Under the pieces are notes generated by a model. That model made no database searches, was not told the origin of the DNA, and worked only from the letters and a program-made list of their open reading frames with translations. Both the position numbers and the translations under genes were made by a program. A DNA stretch of 64,000 nucleotides from Eustoma russellianum. Its lineage: Eukaryota; Streptophyta; Magnoliopsida; Gentianales; Gentianaceae. Below, one piece after another: positions 24,446 through 34,827 of this stretch. The stretch spans positions 1,876,959-1,940,958 of the forward strand of contig AP025055.1 in NCBI GenBank assembly GCA_036186865.1, in the 5' to 3' direction. Each line of letters starts with the position of its first letter. The stretch's first letter is position 1.

Positions 24446-24568
24446 TGGACTGAATATGCGGTGCCGAATTTGATGACTCAATGTTGTTTCAGTAAAAGTA
24501 ATAAAGGTTGCTTTTTATTATATTAGTAATAAGGATTACTATTACACTAAAGATTATTTTTCTAGTAT

Positions 24569-24569
<1 letters not shown>

Positions 24570-24660
<91 letters not shown>
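24570..24660 (+). repeat. (TAA)n microsatellite
   Basis: About thirty consecutive TAA/ATA units without interruption. Confidence 0.95.
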
Positions 24661-24661
<1 letters not shown>

Positions 24662-25009
24662 GATTAGTTTAGTCTAATGGCGATGTTAAAAATTGATGTC
24701 AAATATTTAACTAAAGCAACATTTATTATTTTGGTCAGCACAGCAGATCCAATTTGTTCTTCATCACATCTTTAAAATTTGTAACTCCTTCCGATAATTA
24801 TTCTTTTTCCTTTAATATTCCACAATTTTAGTATGAACCGAAAAATACGGTAATAATAATAAAAGATTACGAAACTATTTGGTATGGAAATAATGTCATA
24901 TCTATCAGCTTATATTCAAAGATTGATCACACTAAAGGACTTCACGTTATATGTCAAGCATTATAACTATGCCAAAATAATATTATTACTAAATAGGAAA
25001 AAGAAAAAT

Positions 25010-25070
25010 CATCATCATCATCCAGACCCAGTATATCCCAACGACAGCAAAAGTTATCGTTAGGAAAAAG
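25010..25070 (+). repeat. S2 SINE 5' fragment
   Basis: ATCATCATCATCCAGACCCA, CAGTATATCCCAACGACAGC and AAAAGTTATCGTTAGG, truncated before the GGGTCTGG core. Confidence 0.5.
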
Positions 25071-25187
25071 AAAAATGATAGTGTTAAATTAGTCTCTCCA
25101 AATTAAACGTTATACATTAACTACTAATTAGGTGAATATAACTTAATTACTAGCAAAGGCAACCCAAAAAGAAGAAGAATAAAAATG

Positions 25188-25400
25188 GTATTGCCTGAGA
25201 TCATGCGGGGTGGGGGAGTCAGATCACCTGACCCTCTTTAATGGTATTAAATGACCATCCGCCACGTGGGATGGTGAGACTGGATGCGGGTGACTTCCAC
25301 CTACCTAGCCTCACCACCCTCCTTGTATGTCACGTGGCAGGCGGTTCCGAAGGAGGTAAGGGACGAAGGGGTCAGAGGATCTCATCCGCGGCGGTGCTCA
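25188..25400. mobile_element. Foldback MITE (F1) with two CACGTG palindromes
   Basis: Inverted arms CCGCCACGTGGGATGGTGAG and TGTCACGTGGCAGGCGGT surround a GTGAGGCTGGATGCGGGTGA hairpin. The terminal repeats are CACCTGACCC and its reverse near GGGGTCAGAGGATC. The flanks TATTGCCTG and TATAGCCTC may be an eroded 9-bp duplication. Confidence 0.7.
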
Positions 25401-25499
25401 TATAGCCTCCTAATATTTTATTCATAATCAAATAAAATCTTCTTTCCTACATACGAATATAAAGGCGGCTTGACAAAATCTCAAAACAACGCGTATGCG

Positions 25500-25745
25500 T
25501 TATATACGAATGACAGCAAAAGTTCCTGTTAAGATATGTGAAAGATAAGAGGCAGTCAAATAATATCTCTATCTTAAAAAAATAGAGAGTTTGTTTCTAT
25601 TGATACCCATCTATATTTACATGTATAAATGACACAATAATAAAAATATGATATGTTAGTGTGTCGGTGAATGGATTTAGTAAATACAAATAGAAATATG
25701 ATATGTTAGTGTGTCGGTGAATGGATTTAGTAAATACAAATAGAA
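25500..25745 (+). repeat. S2 SINE relic with duplicated tail
   Basis: CGAATGACAGCAAAAGTTCC, ATAGAGAGTTTGTTTC and the ATAAATGACACAATAATAA tail are readable. A 50-bp tail block starting AATATGATATGTTAGTGTGT is repeated in tandem (about 25645 and 25695). Confidence 0.5.
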
Positions 25746-25759
25746 AGTTTCCAATATAG

Positions 25760-25945
25760 CTAAGCTAACGAAAGGTCGTTCTCAGTAAATCAGTCTCTCG
25801 TGTTTGTGCAGGATCTAGAGAAGTACAGCAATCTAATGTACACAGTCTTAATCTACACTTTTTTTGTACAAGAGATTGTTTTTGAATCTCAAACCCGTGA
25901 CCTCAAAATCACAACTTTAACAGTTGCTACAAAACCCGTCATATA
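25760..25945 (-). repeat. S3 SINE copy
   Basis: The reverse complement has GTGACCTCAAAATCACAACT read as the 5' GTGATTTTGAGGTCACGGGT, then the AGATTAAGACTGTG and ACATTAGATTGC segments. Confidence 0.5.
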
Positions 25946-26260
25946 TAGCTAAGCTAACTAATTGTTGTAAATACATTTCGACCCAAGTAAATACAATTCG
26001 AGCAATTCATCAAAATTATTAACAATGTATACGAATTCATGTTTCGTGTACAATGGATACGAATTCAACAGGACTGCTTTAACATTTTGCATTTCTAGTT
26101 CCATCAGTCTCATTCTTTCTTTAAAAATCTTTGTGAGACATTTCACATTGCAAAAACATTATTCCAAATCTCCAAAAACGTATATGAAGAAATTATGTTG
26201 GTATTGGACAAATTTGTGCAGCCAACACAAGAGTTCACCAGACACAATGTTCTTTAAGCA

Positions 26261-26399
26261 GCAGCAGCGACAACATTACCCCATTAGAGGCTCACGTCTA
26301 TGACGGACATTACCCCATTAGAGGCTCCCGCCTATAGCGAGGTGTGGAGGATCAACCAAACCCATACCCATGTGATATAAACACTTTTCGATGACTCAA
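26261..26399 (+). repeat. S1-related SINE fragment just 3' of the HGGG gene
   Basis: Flanked by a 15-bp direct repeat AATGTTCTTTAAGCA (26246-26260 and 26400-26414). The insert has the S1 5' motif ACATTACCCCATTAGAGGCT twice in tandem and the TATAGCGAGGTGTGGAGG part. It lies 63-200 bp beyond the stop of the minus-strand gene, probably in its 3' UTR. Confidence 0.7.
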
Positions 26400-26461
26400 A
26401 ATGTTCTTTAAGCAACACAAAGATCAAATGAATATGCACATCCACCCCATAGAACAAATCT

Positions 26462-28375
26462 TCAAATCTCCTTCACAGCATTCTTCACATTACCTCCAAA
26501 CAATGACAAGAGCCCACCACCATGAACCCTTCCTTCTGGAATCATCAAACTCAGATTGGTTTTCAGACTACCAATGCCATCTCCATACGTCGCGTATTCG
26601 TTATCCAATGGTCTCAAACAAGATGATGAGGCCCTCATAGACTCATGAACTGAAGCCTGAGTTGTAACAAGATGTGTCTGTTTATCTACTTTGTCAACAA
26701 AGTCCATGGATTCGGATATTGAGCTTTCTCTAGGTGAAGAAGAGTTCTGAAGGCCACTGTTCGAAGGAGCAGATACCAAGTCATGAAATAGACCAGGACC
26801 TATCAAGCTTACTTTCTTGGCATCTTGCCTAAGAACCAAGCTGCTATGTGCAGCACAAAGACCACTTTTTCCTCGAGCAAATTTTTCACATATACCTCCA
26901 CCCCAGTTGCACCTCTTCCCACCACCATGAGCTTTGCAGAAATCTGTGCTACCTTGAGCACTTTTTCCACAACTTTCGATCCTACAGCGTTTCCCTCCGC
27001 CATGTCTCACGCAACAATCTGTCCGCCCACGTGCACTCTTTGTACAGCCAGGGATAGCACACCTTTTGCCACCCCCGTGTGCTACACAGAAACTGGTTCC
27101 CCCATGTACGCTTTTAGAGCATATTCCACCACCTTCATAGAGACAGCGTTTACCCCCACCGTGTCCTTTGCATAGAGGTGTGCTTCCCTCGGCGCCCTTT
27201 GTGCAACCAACAAATATACACCTCTTTCCACCACCATGCGCTTTGCAGAAGACGGTGCTGCCTTGAGCACCTTTCAAGCAATTTTGGAATTGGCAACGGC
27301 GTCCACCACCATGAGAGATGCATAAACCAACTCGTCCCTCAGCACTCCGCGTGCAGCCATCAACTTTGCATCTCTTTCCTCCACCGTGTTTGATGCAAAG
27401 ACCAGACTTCCCTCGGGCAGCTTTTGAGCAACCACTAGGATAGACACAACGTCTTCCACCTCCGTGCGCTATGCAATGCTCCGTCTTTCCTTCGGCACTT
27501 TTGGTGCATCCCAGTTGATTGCATCTCTTTCCTCCACCATGGGCCTTACAATAGGCTGTACGACTCTCAGCACCTTTGGTGCAACCCGGTTTTTGGCATC
27601 TCTGCCCACCTCCATGGCCTATACAAAAACCTGTAGCACCTCGTGCTCCTTTGTTGCACCCGGAAAATTTACATCTTTTAGGATTGCTAATCCTACGATC
27701 TGCTGAGGTCACCGCTGTAGCAGACACAGAGATGCTACTCCTCGAGTAATCGGACAAATAAGAAGGTTCCGAACCTAGCTGACATGACTGAGAATGAGAC
27801 TTGGCATCCTGCTCAAACTGTTCTTCTCTCAGCTGAAAAGCTTGGGTAAATTCGCTTCTAGGTTCAATAAAGAAAGTTGTCAGGTAGCCACCAGATTTCT
27901 TGGCTGATGTAGAACCCTCATCAGCAATAGGTAGTGAGATTATATTCCCACAGAACATCAAATGATCAGAGTGTTGAGAAGCATCAATGTTACTCTCAGC
28001 TGAACCAGAACACTCAGCTATGTTGGAAACATCTTCACTGCATCCGGATAGGCAGAGTTTGAGTATGGAGTCGTTCTCAGATGCTAACCTTCGATCAGAC
28101 ACGGCCATCGATCCTTTCTTCTTGTCATCCACAGGATAAGGGAATTGTGGGTATGAAGATGGAGTTGGGCCAAGTCCGAGCACCAATGTGCACCCATCAC
28201 CAGGAATATTTGAACAAGCGGCAAAACTTCTGGCATTAGTGCACTTACTTCCAAACTCACTATTTTCAATTCCTCCAAAACCAAGAGAACCAGATTGCAG
28301 AGAGGTGTTGGGCAAGTTTTCTTTTGCGAGCTCAGTGTTAAAACTAAAAACCATGTCGTTCTTTCTTGGATCCAT
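26462..28375 (-). CDS. HGGGKRC-repeat (loricrin-like / WRKY19-like) protein
   Basis: A single uninterrupted coding exon of 637 codons. The N-terminal part contains DGCTLVLGLGPTPSSYPQFP and a Ser-rich stretch. The middle (about residues 235-515) is eleven tandem units of about 25 residues with consensus C-x3-4-GC-x-K-x-A-x-G-x4-C-x2-HGGGKRC. The last unit ends HSS. Each unit supplies three Cys and one His, a plausible zinc-binding set. The C-terminus is Ser-rich and ends in a GGGLLSLFGGNVKNAV motif. Plant proteins with this array are annotated as loricrin-like or as resembling the N-terminus of WRKY19. Their molecular function is not established, and no WRKY domain is present here. The ATG at 28375 (MDPRKNDM) is preferred over one 120 nt upstream, because that extension is a T-rich hydrophobic stretch that looks like translated intron ending in a TTGGTAG acceptor. 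Confidence 0.9.
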   Translation of the reverse strand: MDPRKNDMVFSFNTELAKENLPNTSLQSGSLGFGGIENSEFGSKCTNARSFAACSNIPGDGCTLVLGLGPTPSSYPQFPYPVDDKKKGSMAVSDRRLASENDSILKLCLSGCSEDVSNIAECSGSAESNIDASQHSDHLMFCGNIISLPIADEGSTSAKKSGGYLTTFFIEPRSEFTQAFQLREEQFEQDAKSHSQSCQLGSEPSYLSDYSRSSISVSATAVTSADRRISNPKRCKFSGCNKGARGATGFCIGHGGGQRCQKPGCTKGAESRTAYCKAHGGGKRCNQLGCTKSAEGKTEHCIAHGGGRRCVYPSGCSKAARGKSGLCIKHGGGKRCKVDGCTRSAEGRVGLCISHGGGRRCQFQNCLKGAQGSTVFCKAHGGGKRCIFVGCTKGAEGSTPLCKGHGGGKRCLYEGGGICSKSVHGGTSFCVAHGGGKRCAIPGCTKSARGRTDCCVRHGGGKRCRIESCGKSAQGSTDFCKAHGGGKRCNWGGGICEKFARGKSGLCAAHSSLVLRQDAKKVSLIGPGLFHDLVSAPSNSGLQNSSSPRESSISESMDFVDKVDKQTHLVTTQASVHESMRASSSCLRPLDNEYATYGDGIGSLKTNLSLMIPEGRVHGGGLLSLFGGNVKNAVKEI

Positions 28376-30905
28376 GAATGCAGTAGGTTTACTACCAAGT
28401 GAAAAGATGACAAAATGGAGGATGTGGGAAGCTAACAGGATGAGAAATAAAATAATAAATGAAAGAAAAACAAAAGAAACCCCAGTAGACTGCATCCCCC
28501 ACTCAAGAATCCCGACGTGTCTGACCTATCCATTATATAAACTTTTTGACTCCAAGAATCAGATAAATTTCTTCAAGTATTTATTCAAGTATCGCTTTCA
28601 CAATACTTTCTCGAAAGAAACCCGTAGAGAATCGAAGTTATGATGAGTATGTAGTGGTCATTGCAGAAAGCCTTTGAAGGTATATTAACCTGACAACAGA
28701 GGATCAAGAAAGAGAAGTGTCAGAATTCTTAACACTTCCAAACAGAAAAAAGGATGTTTGCTGGATTGACATCGACACTTGGACAACCAAAGAAGAAATT
28801 CATTCACGCAAAAACAAAATGTGTAACCACCAACAGTTGATTAAATAAATAAAATCTAAAATGACATAACAATGCCAGAGGTTTTATACCAACAATACAA
28901 CTTAATTTAGCCATATAATATGACAAATAGTTTGAGCAATGGTTCAAGACTTTAGCTTTCAAAGACAAGTCAGCAGATACTCAGGTGCAAGAAGGAATGA
29001 ATAATCTATTAGTGACTCGAAATTTTTTGATGCTCTTTTAGGAGCAAATTCATGTCCATAATCAAAACCGGTCTTCTTGTCACATTTGAAGAACAGAAGT
29101 TAATTTAGTGTATTAGAACTTATTTACACTTCACATAAATCGACAAAACGGGATAAAATCCCCTCATCTGTTTGTTAAATACTCCTGTATAACAGAGGGT
29201 TTACAATTCTTACATTCACTGGATGGATCAAGCAAAAAAAAAAAAAAAGAGCACTTATACACTCTAAACGTACTCATTTATTCATTTATTAATTATTTTT
29301 ATTTAGTAGTGCCAGCACCAGGAAGACGTAAAACAACTTACAAGAAATACAAAGCAGACCGATATCTCTGCATAGGGATTCCCCTCTAAGGGCACATAAA
29401 TAGTTCCAGTAAAGAGTTAGCCTTACAGGTAGAGATCTTTTCACATCAGGAGAACACCAAAGGCGATGGCTAACTGTTAAGCAAATGAAAAATTTAGTCA
29501 AAATAGTTTCATCAATCTTATCCGCACAAATCATTACCCACGACAAACTTCCATAACCAAACTCCCTATCTTACCACAGCTCAATTGTCATGATTGGCAT
29601 ACTAAGTCCATGTGCATATATTAACCAACCCAAAAATACACTTCTCTTGAACTCAAAATCAAAGGACAGAAGGGCCAGCTACACAATCCTATATGTTCCT
29701 TCACTTTCCTCTGTATGCTTTTTTATTACTATCTAATGATTATTTTCCTAGCTCTTTCAAGTTGAATGTCTTGTTAAGAGACGCTCCCTGAGACAATCGA
29801 AAATCCAACAAGGAGGATCTGCAATCAAAGATGTATGTGAATACGCAATTGACCTGTTGTTTTATATCAGGAATCATTAACTCGCACCCAAACTTTCAAA
29901 TTTCATATGGAAGTAACAAGGAAACACCCTATCAGTAGCTGGTCCGAGAGGATGATCTTCCATTTCAATCCGTAAAAACTAAATAAATAAATAAATAAGG
30001 AAGATTATTCAATTATCATGTCACACAACAAGTGCTGAAATTCTAGAAACAGCAAACCACATCTGAGCTTTGACTTGAAACGAAAGAACCAAATAGTGAA
30101 GGACACTCAGGAGTTCAAAGAACCTAATCAGTTCATATTTCTTAAGCAAAAATATGACCACCAGTAGGGAGAATATCATTTCAAATTTGGAGAAACATTA
30201 AGTCAAACCAAAAGTTATCCACATATCAGAACTGTCAACACAAAACAGCAACACAAAATCATCTATAAAAAATCAAACACCTCAAAAAAAAAAAAAAAGA
30301 TCCAAATCAGAGCTTCTAAACTTCAGGAAAACTTAAAAAGAACCAGACAAACTCAGTTCCAAGAATTACAGCGTTCTTCTAACAAAACATCAATCCGAAA
30401 CAGGTCAGCTAAAAAGCAGAAATTTTTATCGCCTGACAACAACCAAAAAATAAAAAAGAGCTAGCTTGAAAGCATCGAATACAACAGAAAAAGATGCAGC
30501 TTGGTATGAACGACCAAGACCAACAAGCAGGATGAGCTAGCAAGAAAAAAGACTTCAGAAGACATAATTTTCGCTCAAAACTACATAACAATAGAGGTCA
30601 CTTTGAAGAAGACGCCAAAGGGAGCAAAAGGGAGCAGACATCTGCCTCAAAAATGAACTTCAATGATTGCAAAAGATTCCAAGAATTCCAAACAAAAACA
30701 AGGGGAAAAAAGAAAAAAAGGATACCCACCTGAGAAAAAAAGCAAGAAGGAATTTTGCTGAATCGGTGAAGCCGTTAAAGGAGAAGCAATTGCAGAATTA
30801 TGCAAACAAGAAAGAGAGAAAACAAAAAAAGAGAATAGAAAAGACAAGCACGCATAAAAGAAGAAAGAGAAAACTAAAAACCATGCATTATGTTGTAATA
30901 AAATG
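28376..30905 (-). other. Probable 5' UTR and leader introns of the HGGG gene
   Basis: No coding sequence recognised. Splice-like signals on the minus strand suggest a leader exon ending CTTTTTTTCTCAG before GTGGGTATCC (near 30731), an internal leader exon beginning after TTGTCAG near 28690, and a last intron from about 28479 to the acceptor at 28392. The first exon is pyrimidine-rich, as plant leaders often are. This is inference from splice consensus only. Confidence 0.35.
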
Positions 30906-31369
30906 ACTTTAATTGGATTAGGGTTACTAATTAATAGAGATTAACCACCCGATTGGGATATAATTATAACAAACCGACATTATTTATGCCCAGGACTTGG
31001 CCACTGGTTTTGTGGACAGCAACTCAGGATTTGGACATTACATCCTAACATCAATTTTTGTTCTTTGTACAAATCAACTTGTGCATAACACTGTAAATAG
31101 GTTACTACCCCGTCTATTTTTATGAAGGATTTTATGGCTAGACTTAGAGCGCTTATTTTGGCGCACAATATGGACTTGACGCTCTTTTTTATATAGGGAG
31201 TGGTTGCGCACCGTTCGTAATTCGTAGGCCCTTGTAAAGTTTTTTTGATATTCATATGTAAAATCGTTCCTTTCGTGGAAAAAAAAATCATGGGCTCCTT
31301 TTCTTTTTCTCTTAAGTTGAAAATATATTATATGTCGTTATAGTTATTCCTTAATTTTTTTTCCATTTC
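30906..31369. promoter_or_regulatory. Upstream region of the HGGG gene
   Basis: Unique sequence between the putative leader exon and the next SINE. No TATA element can be chosen with confidence and no other motif stands out. Confidence 0.25.
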
Positions 31370-31625
31370 CAATGGAGTCAAAGACACACTCTTCGTTAAC
31401 TTTGGAATGTGATAGAATAAAGCAAAATGAATCACTAATTTGATTGCGCTTTCTTATATTGTGATGTAGGGTTGATCGGCACAGCTTGACGTAATTTTCA
31501 TTATGGGTCATCGAAAAATAACATGTATGTTTCTGACACATAGGTATGGTTATGTACATCCGATCCTCATACCTTGCTATAGACGAAAGCCTCTAAAGTA
31601 AAAAGATAATGTTGTTGTCATATAA
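31370..31625 (-). repeat. S1 Au-like SINE copy
   Basis: Reverse copy with the ACATCCGATCCTC core, CTTATATTGTGATGTAGGG, and the TCTTCGTTAACTTTGGAATG tail. Confidence 0.6.
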
Positions 31626-32139
31626 TTATTTCTTAATAAATAAGAAATAAAATAATATAATATATCCCCTATTTTAGTATCGACAGATCAATCTCCTCTC
31701 GTGTGTAAGGAATGTGCATGTCTGGTTTTGGCTAAGCGAGCACACGAGTTTAAATAGAAGCTTGTTAGCAAAAGGTTGAACCTCAACCTTAAAGGTCTTC
31801 CATATTTCGGCCTGACAAGATAGTTCAGATGATGTAAATCAGGTACTAAATGGCCTACTAAAGGAGAGGCACAGAACACGCAGACCTACAATAAATGCTC
31901 ACCCTCAAGACCCTAGTTTCTCAGTGCAGGACAAAGCTTGTATCTTAAATAGGTTTCTTATAAATAAATGTATTATTGTGCAATGTAATTCCATCGATAG
32001 ATATCTAAACAGAGCACAAACCAAACTACATAAAGTTTAATTTTGTATAAAAGAACATACATATTTGAATTTTCGATCTTAATTTGAGACAATCAACTTT
32101 AATTTTCATAAAAAAATTTAAGCTATTTAGATTATCTAT
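31626..32139. other. Intergenic, no gene recognised
   Basis: No domain-bearing frame. The part at 31685-31910 is less AT-rich but shows no repeat partner in this window. Confidence 0.35.
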
Positions 32140-32275
32140 GACACGAGGACGAGCAATTGATAAGTTTGTTGTTTTGTGATTTAAAGTCATGGATTCGAAG
32201 TACGAAATCAGTCTCTTGCACAAAATATAAAATAATGCTGCATATATAAGATCATAAAACAATTTGATTTTTTAC
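32140..32275 (+). repeat. S3 SINE copy
   Basis: GTTGTTTTGTGATTTAAAGTC, GATTCGAAG B box remnant, CAGTCTCTTGCACAAA and ATATAAGATCATAAAACAA follow the S3 order. Confidence 0.5.
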
Positions 32276-32334
32276 CAGGTACGAGTATAAAAACCTAATA
32301 TATCTGAAACATTGTTAGGATACGGCCTACACGC

Positions 32335-32587
32335 CCCCAGGGGCATAGTCCAATGGTAAGTGGCAAAGGTGATTGGGGCTAGAACCCCGATGTCCCGAGT
32401 TCGAGTCCGTGTGGAGACCATCCTTGTTGAAATATTACAAGGGTTGCCTCTGGGCTGACTGAGTCTCGTGTGTCCTCTCCCTTTGCAGGGCTGCCGGTGG
32501 AGCACATCCCTAGATTTACATCCCACCTGACTAAGAGGTTTCTGGTACAGATGGGGGAGAATTCACTCCCTCATCAAAAAAAAAAAA
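32335..32587 (+). mobile_element. tRNA-derived SINE with 18-bp target duplication
   Basis: Perfect direct repeat AGGATACGGCCTACACGC at 32317-32334 and 32588-32605. The 5' 75 nt is tRNA-like: A box TAGTCCAATGGTAAG and B box GAGTTCGAGTC. The body contains GAGACCATCCTTGTTG and ends in poly-A. A second copy in reverse orientation is at 40147. Confidence 0.85.
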
Positions 32588-32851
32588 AGGATACGGCCTA
32601 CACGCTTGGACAATTGGACCCGAAGTACTTTTAAGTGACAAGGATCTGCAGGTGATTTGACAAATTCAACCTTGTTGAAGATTATTAAACAGGGCAAAAC
32701 AGATGGGTAATTTGGTCCTTTACTAATATGAGCACGTCAGTCAAAGATGACGTAGACATGAGCAGTTGAAAATAGTGGGAATTGTGGTGACCGCACAGAT
32801 TTTTGGGCAAAAAAAAATATCATGTGAATGATGACATCACTAAACATGGTT

Positions 32852-33030
32852 TGCATGGTGTTTCAGCACCTCGTCCTTTAAGCATGTGGTTAGGGGTTCG
32901 ATCCCCGCTCATTTGAATAGAGCAAACCATTTGGTCAGTCACCTATCACTTTGTATACTGACCGCATGGACGGAAAATTAGTCTTTTAGCTTTCGGCTGG
33001 GAGTATATCTCAAGACAACCTATTAAAAAG
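32852..33030 (+). repeat. tRNA-derived SINE (S5) copy
   Basis: GGTGTTTCAGCACCTCGTCC (A-box region), GGGGTTCGATCC (B box), CATTTGGTCAGTCACCTAT and CTTTCGGCTGGGAG in order. The same order occurs at 43625. Confidence 0.6.
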
Positions 33031-33199
33031 AAGGATGACATCACTCTCAGTTGAGCTGGCACACAGCAATGTTCAATAATGTATTGCACGGACTGGCTGG
33101 TGACAAGTCATTCTTGTTTATTTTTCGTTTTTATGTTTACCTAATATTTCAGAACACTATTGTTTTATAGAATGAATAAAAAAAAGTGTTTTCGATAAA

Positions 33200-33345
33200 A
33201 TTGTTCTTTTATGACCTTGAGATCGCAGAAATAACTTTGCAGAAAGTGTATAGTAACTGAATACATCAGATCGTGAAACGACCCGGTTTCTCTTCAGATC
33301 CTACGCAAACGCAGAAGTCTAGTGCACCGAGAACGCCCTGTTTTA
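33200..33345 (+). repeat. S3 SINE copy
   Basis: TTATGACCTTGAGATCGCAG, TACATCAGATCGTGAAACGA and GTGCACCGAGAACG match the S3 consensus. It starts near the ATGACCTTGAG box and lies 250 bp before the copia element. Confidence 0.6.
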
Positions 33346-33602
33346 GTTTACTATATGTTTATTTACAATACTATATGTTTATTTACAAAATTAGGAGCAA
33401 TAAATTAGTTAGAACTATATATATACACACACATTAAAAAAATACTATATGTTTATTTACAAAATTAGGAGCAATAGATTAGTTAGAACTAAATATACGC
33501 ACACATGTATATACATAGATGTATAAGTAGCCTTTGCATTACTTAAATACACTAATTTAGTACTTCTTCCACAGTTTTAGTTTACAAACAATGCATTAAA
33601 TG

Positions 33603-33852
33603 TGTTATGTATATCTTGGAATCTCAAGGATAAACATGTTGTTGATATACATTGTAGAGATAGATATCATATTAGATGTGGATATCCAAAGTATTATATC
33701 TTTTGTATTATTCAAATAGTTTGTCCAAGTTTATCTTCACTCCATTGAGTCCTATAAATAGGACCAGATATCATATATGAAAGACACACCTTGAGATACA
33801 AAGTTCTCTTGTTTCTCCTTTCTCTTTACTATACTTGCTTGAGTTTATAACA
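33603..33852 (+). repeat. Left (5') LTR of the copia element
   Basis: TG...CA termini, 250 bp. Contains a TATAAATAGG box at about offset 160 that could be the promoter TATA element. It is the same sequence as the right LTR as far as I can read. Confidence 0.9.
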
Positions 33853-34129
33853 CGTTATCAGCACGATAACTCTACCACAATAATCCTCCTAGGATTTACT
33901 AATCTCACATCGTCATCAGCTCTCTGATTGGTGCTAGACGAAATAGGTAAAGCAACACACGGAATCGGCATGCACCCGATTGAAGTGTCCAAACAACCAG
34001 TTCCAGAAGTTTTCTGCATAACCAAGCAGTGACTTGAAACTTGGAATATATTCCAAACTGTACTTTCACAACCACTATATCATAAAAGGTAAATTTTTAA
34101 TTTGTATTAATTTCACGTTTATCTGATTT

Positions 34130-34350
34130 GTATATATATACCTGAAGTATATATAATTGTTATATTTGACATATATGAATAATTGTTATGCCTTTGTTTA
34201 TATATATACCTGAAGTATATCAATGTCACTATTTATATTTGATATACCTGAAGTATGAATAATTGTTATGCCTTTGTATATATATATACCTGAAGTATAT
34301 CAATGTCACTATTTATATTTGACATACCTGAAGTATGAATAATTGTTATG
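34130..34350 (+). repeat. Minisatellite with TACCTGAAGTAT units
   Basis: Units containing TATATACCTGAAGTATATCA and GAATAATTGTTATGCCTTTG alternate and repeat about three times inside the copia interior. One longer unit (about 100 bp) is duplicated almost exactly. Confidence 0.7.
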
Positions 34351-34787
34351 CCTGAAGCATATAAAGTGCATGGTAACAATGTTGGTGTTTATTGGAAGAA
34401 TCCTCTCTGTCGCTTTTAAAAGAGGACTGCTGATACCTTGTCCATCCTCATGCTCTAATGCTACAGGGAGCATGGTTATGAATGGGCTTCTTCTTTGGAT
34501 TATTTACCCTGGACAGTTAACAATTCAATCATTTTATCATGCCCAAAACATGAATGGTTAACATGCTTGAAATATTAATTGTTATCATGGCTGAAGTATG
34601 AATTGTTGAAACGCTCGAAGCGTGAATAACTGATGTAATTGACATGCCTGAAAGCATGAATTGTTTTTATGATTTATGCTTTGAACAGAGCTGTCTATTT
34701 CCAAAGGAATATGAACGTTGTCTATTTCCAAAGGCAGCTCTTCCCTTCCCAGAAAAGAACAATCGTTCATCATTTTACATAAATTTC

Positions 34788-34790
<3 letters not shown>

Positions 34791-34822
<32 letters not shown>
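34791..34822 (+). repeat. (AT)n microsatellite
   Basis: About sixteen AT units inside the copia interior. Confidence 0.9.

Positions 34823-34827
<5 letters not shown>

Noticed and set aside
26825..27706. Several long open frames antisense to or overlapping the HGGG gene
   Set aside because: They are shadows of the repetitive coding sequence: the repeat period keeps other frames open, and the products have no domain of their own.
28376..28495. N-terminal hydrophobic extension of the HGGG protein
   Set aside because: The 40 extra residues come from T-rich sequence ending in a TTGGTAG acceptor, so it is most likely leader intron and not a signal peptide.
32335..32420. tRNA gene
   Set aside because: A and B boxes are present but the segment continues into a SINE body with poly-A and target duplications; no closed cloverleaf can be drawn.
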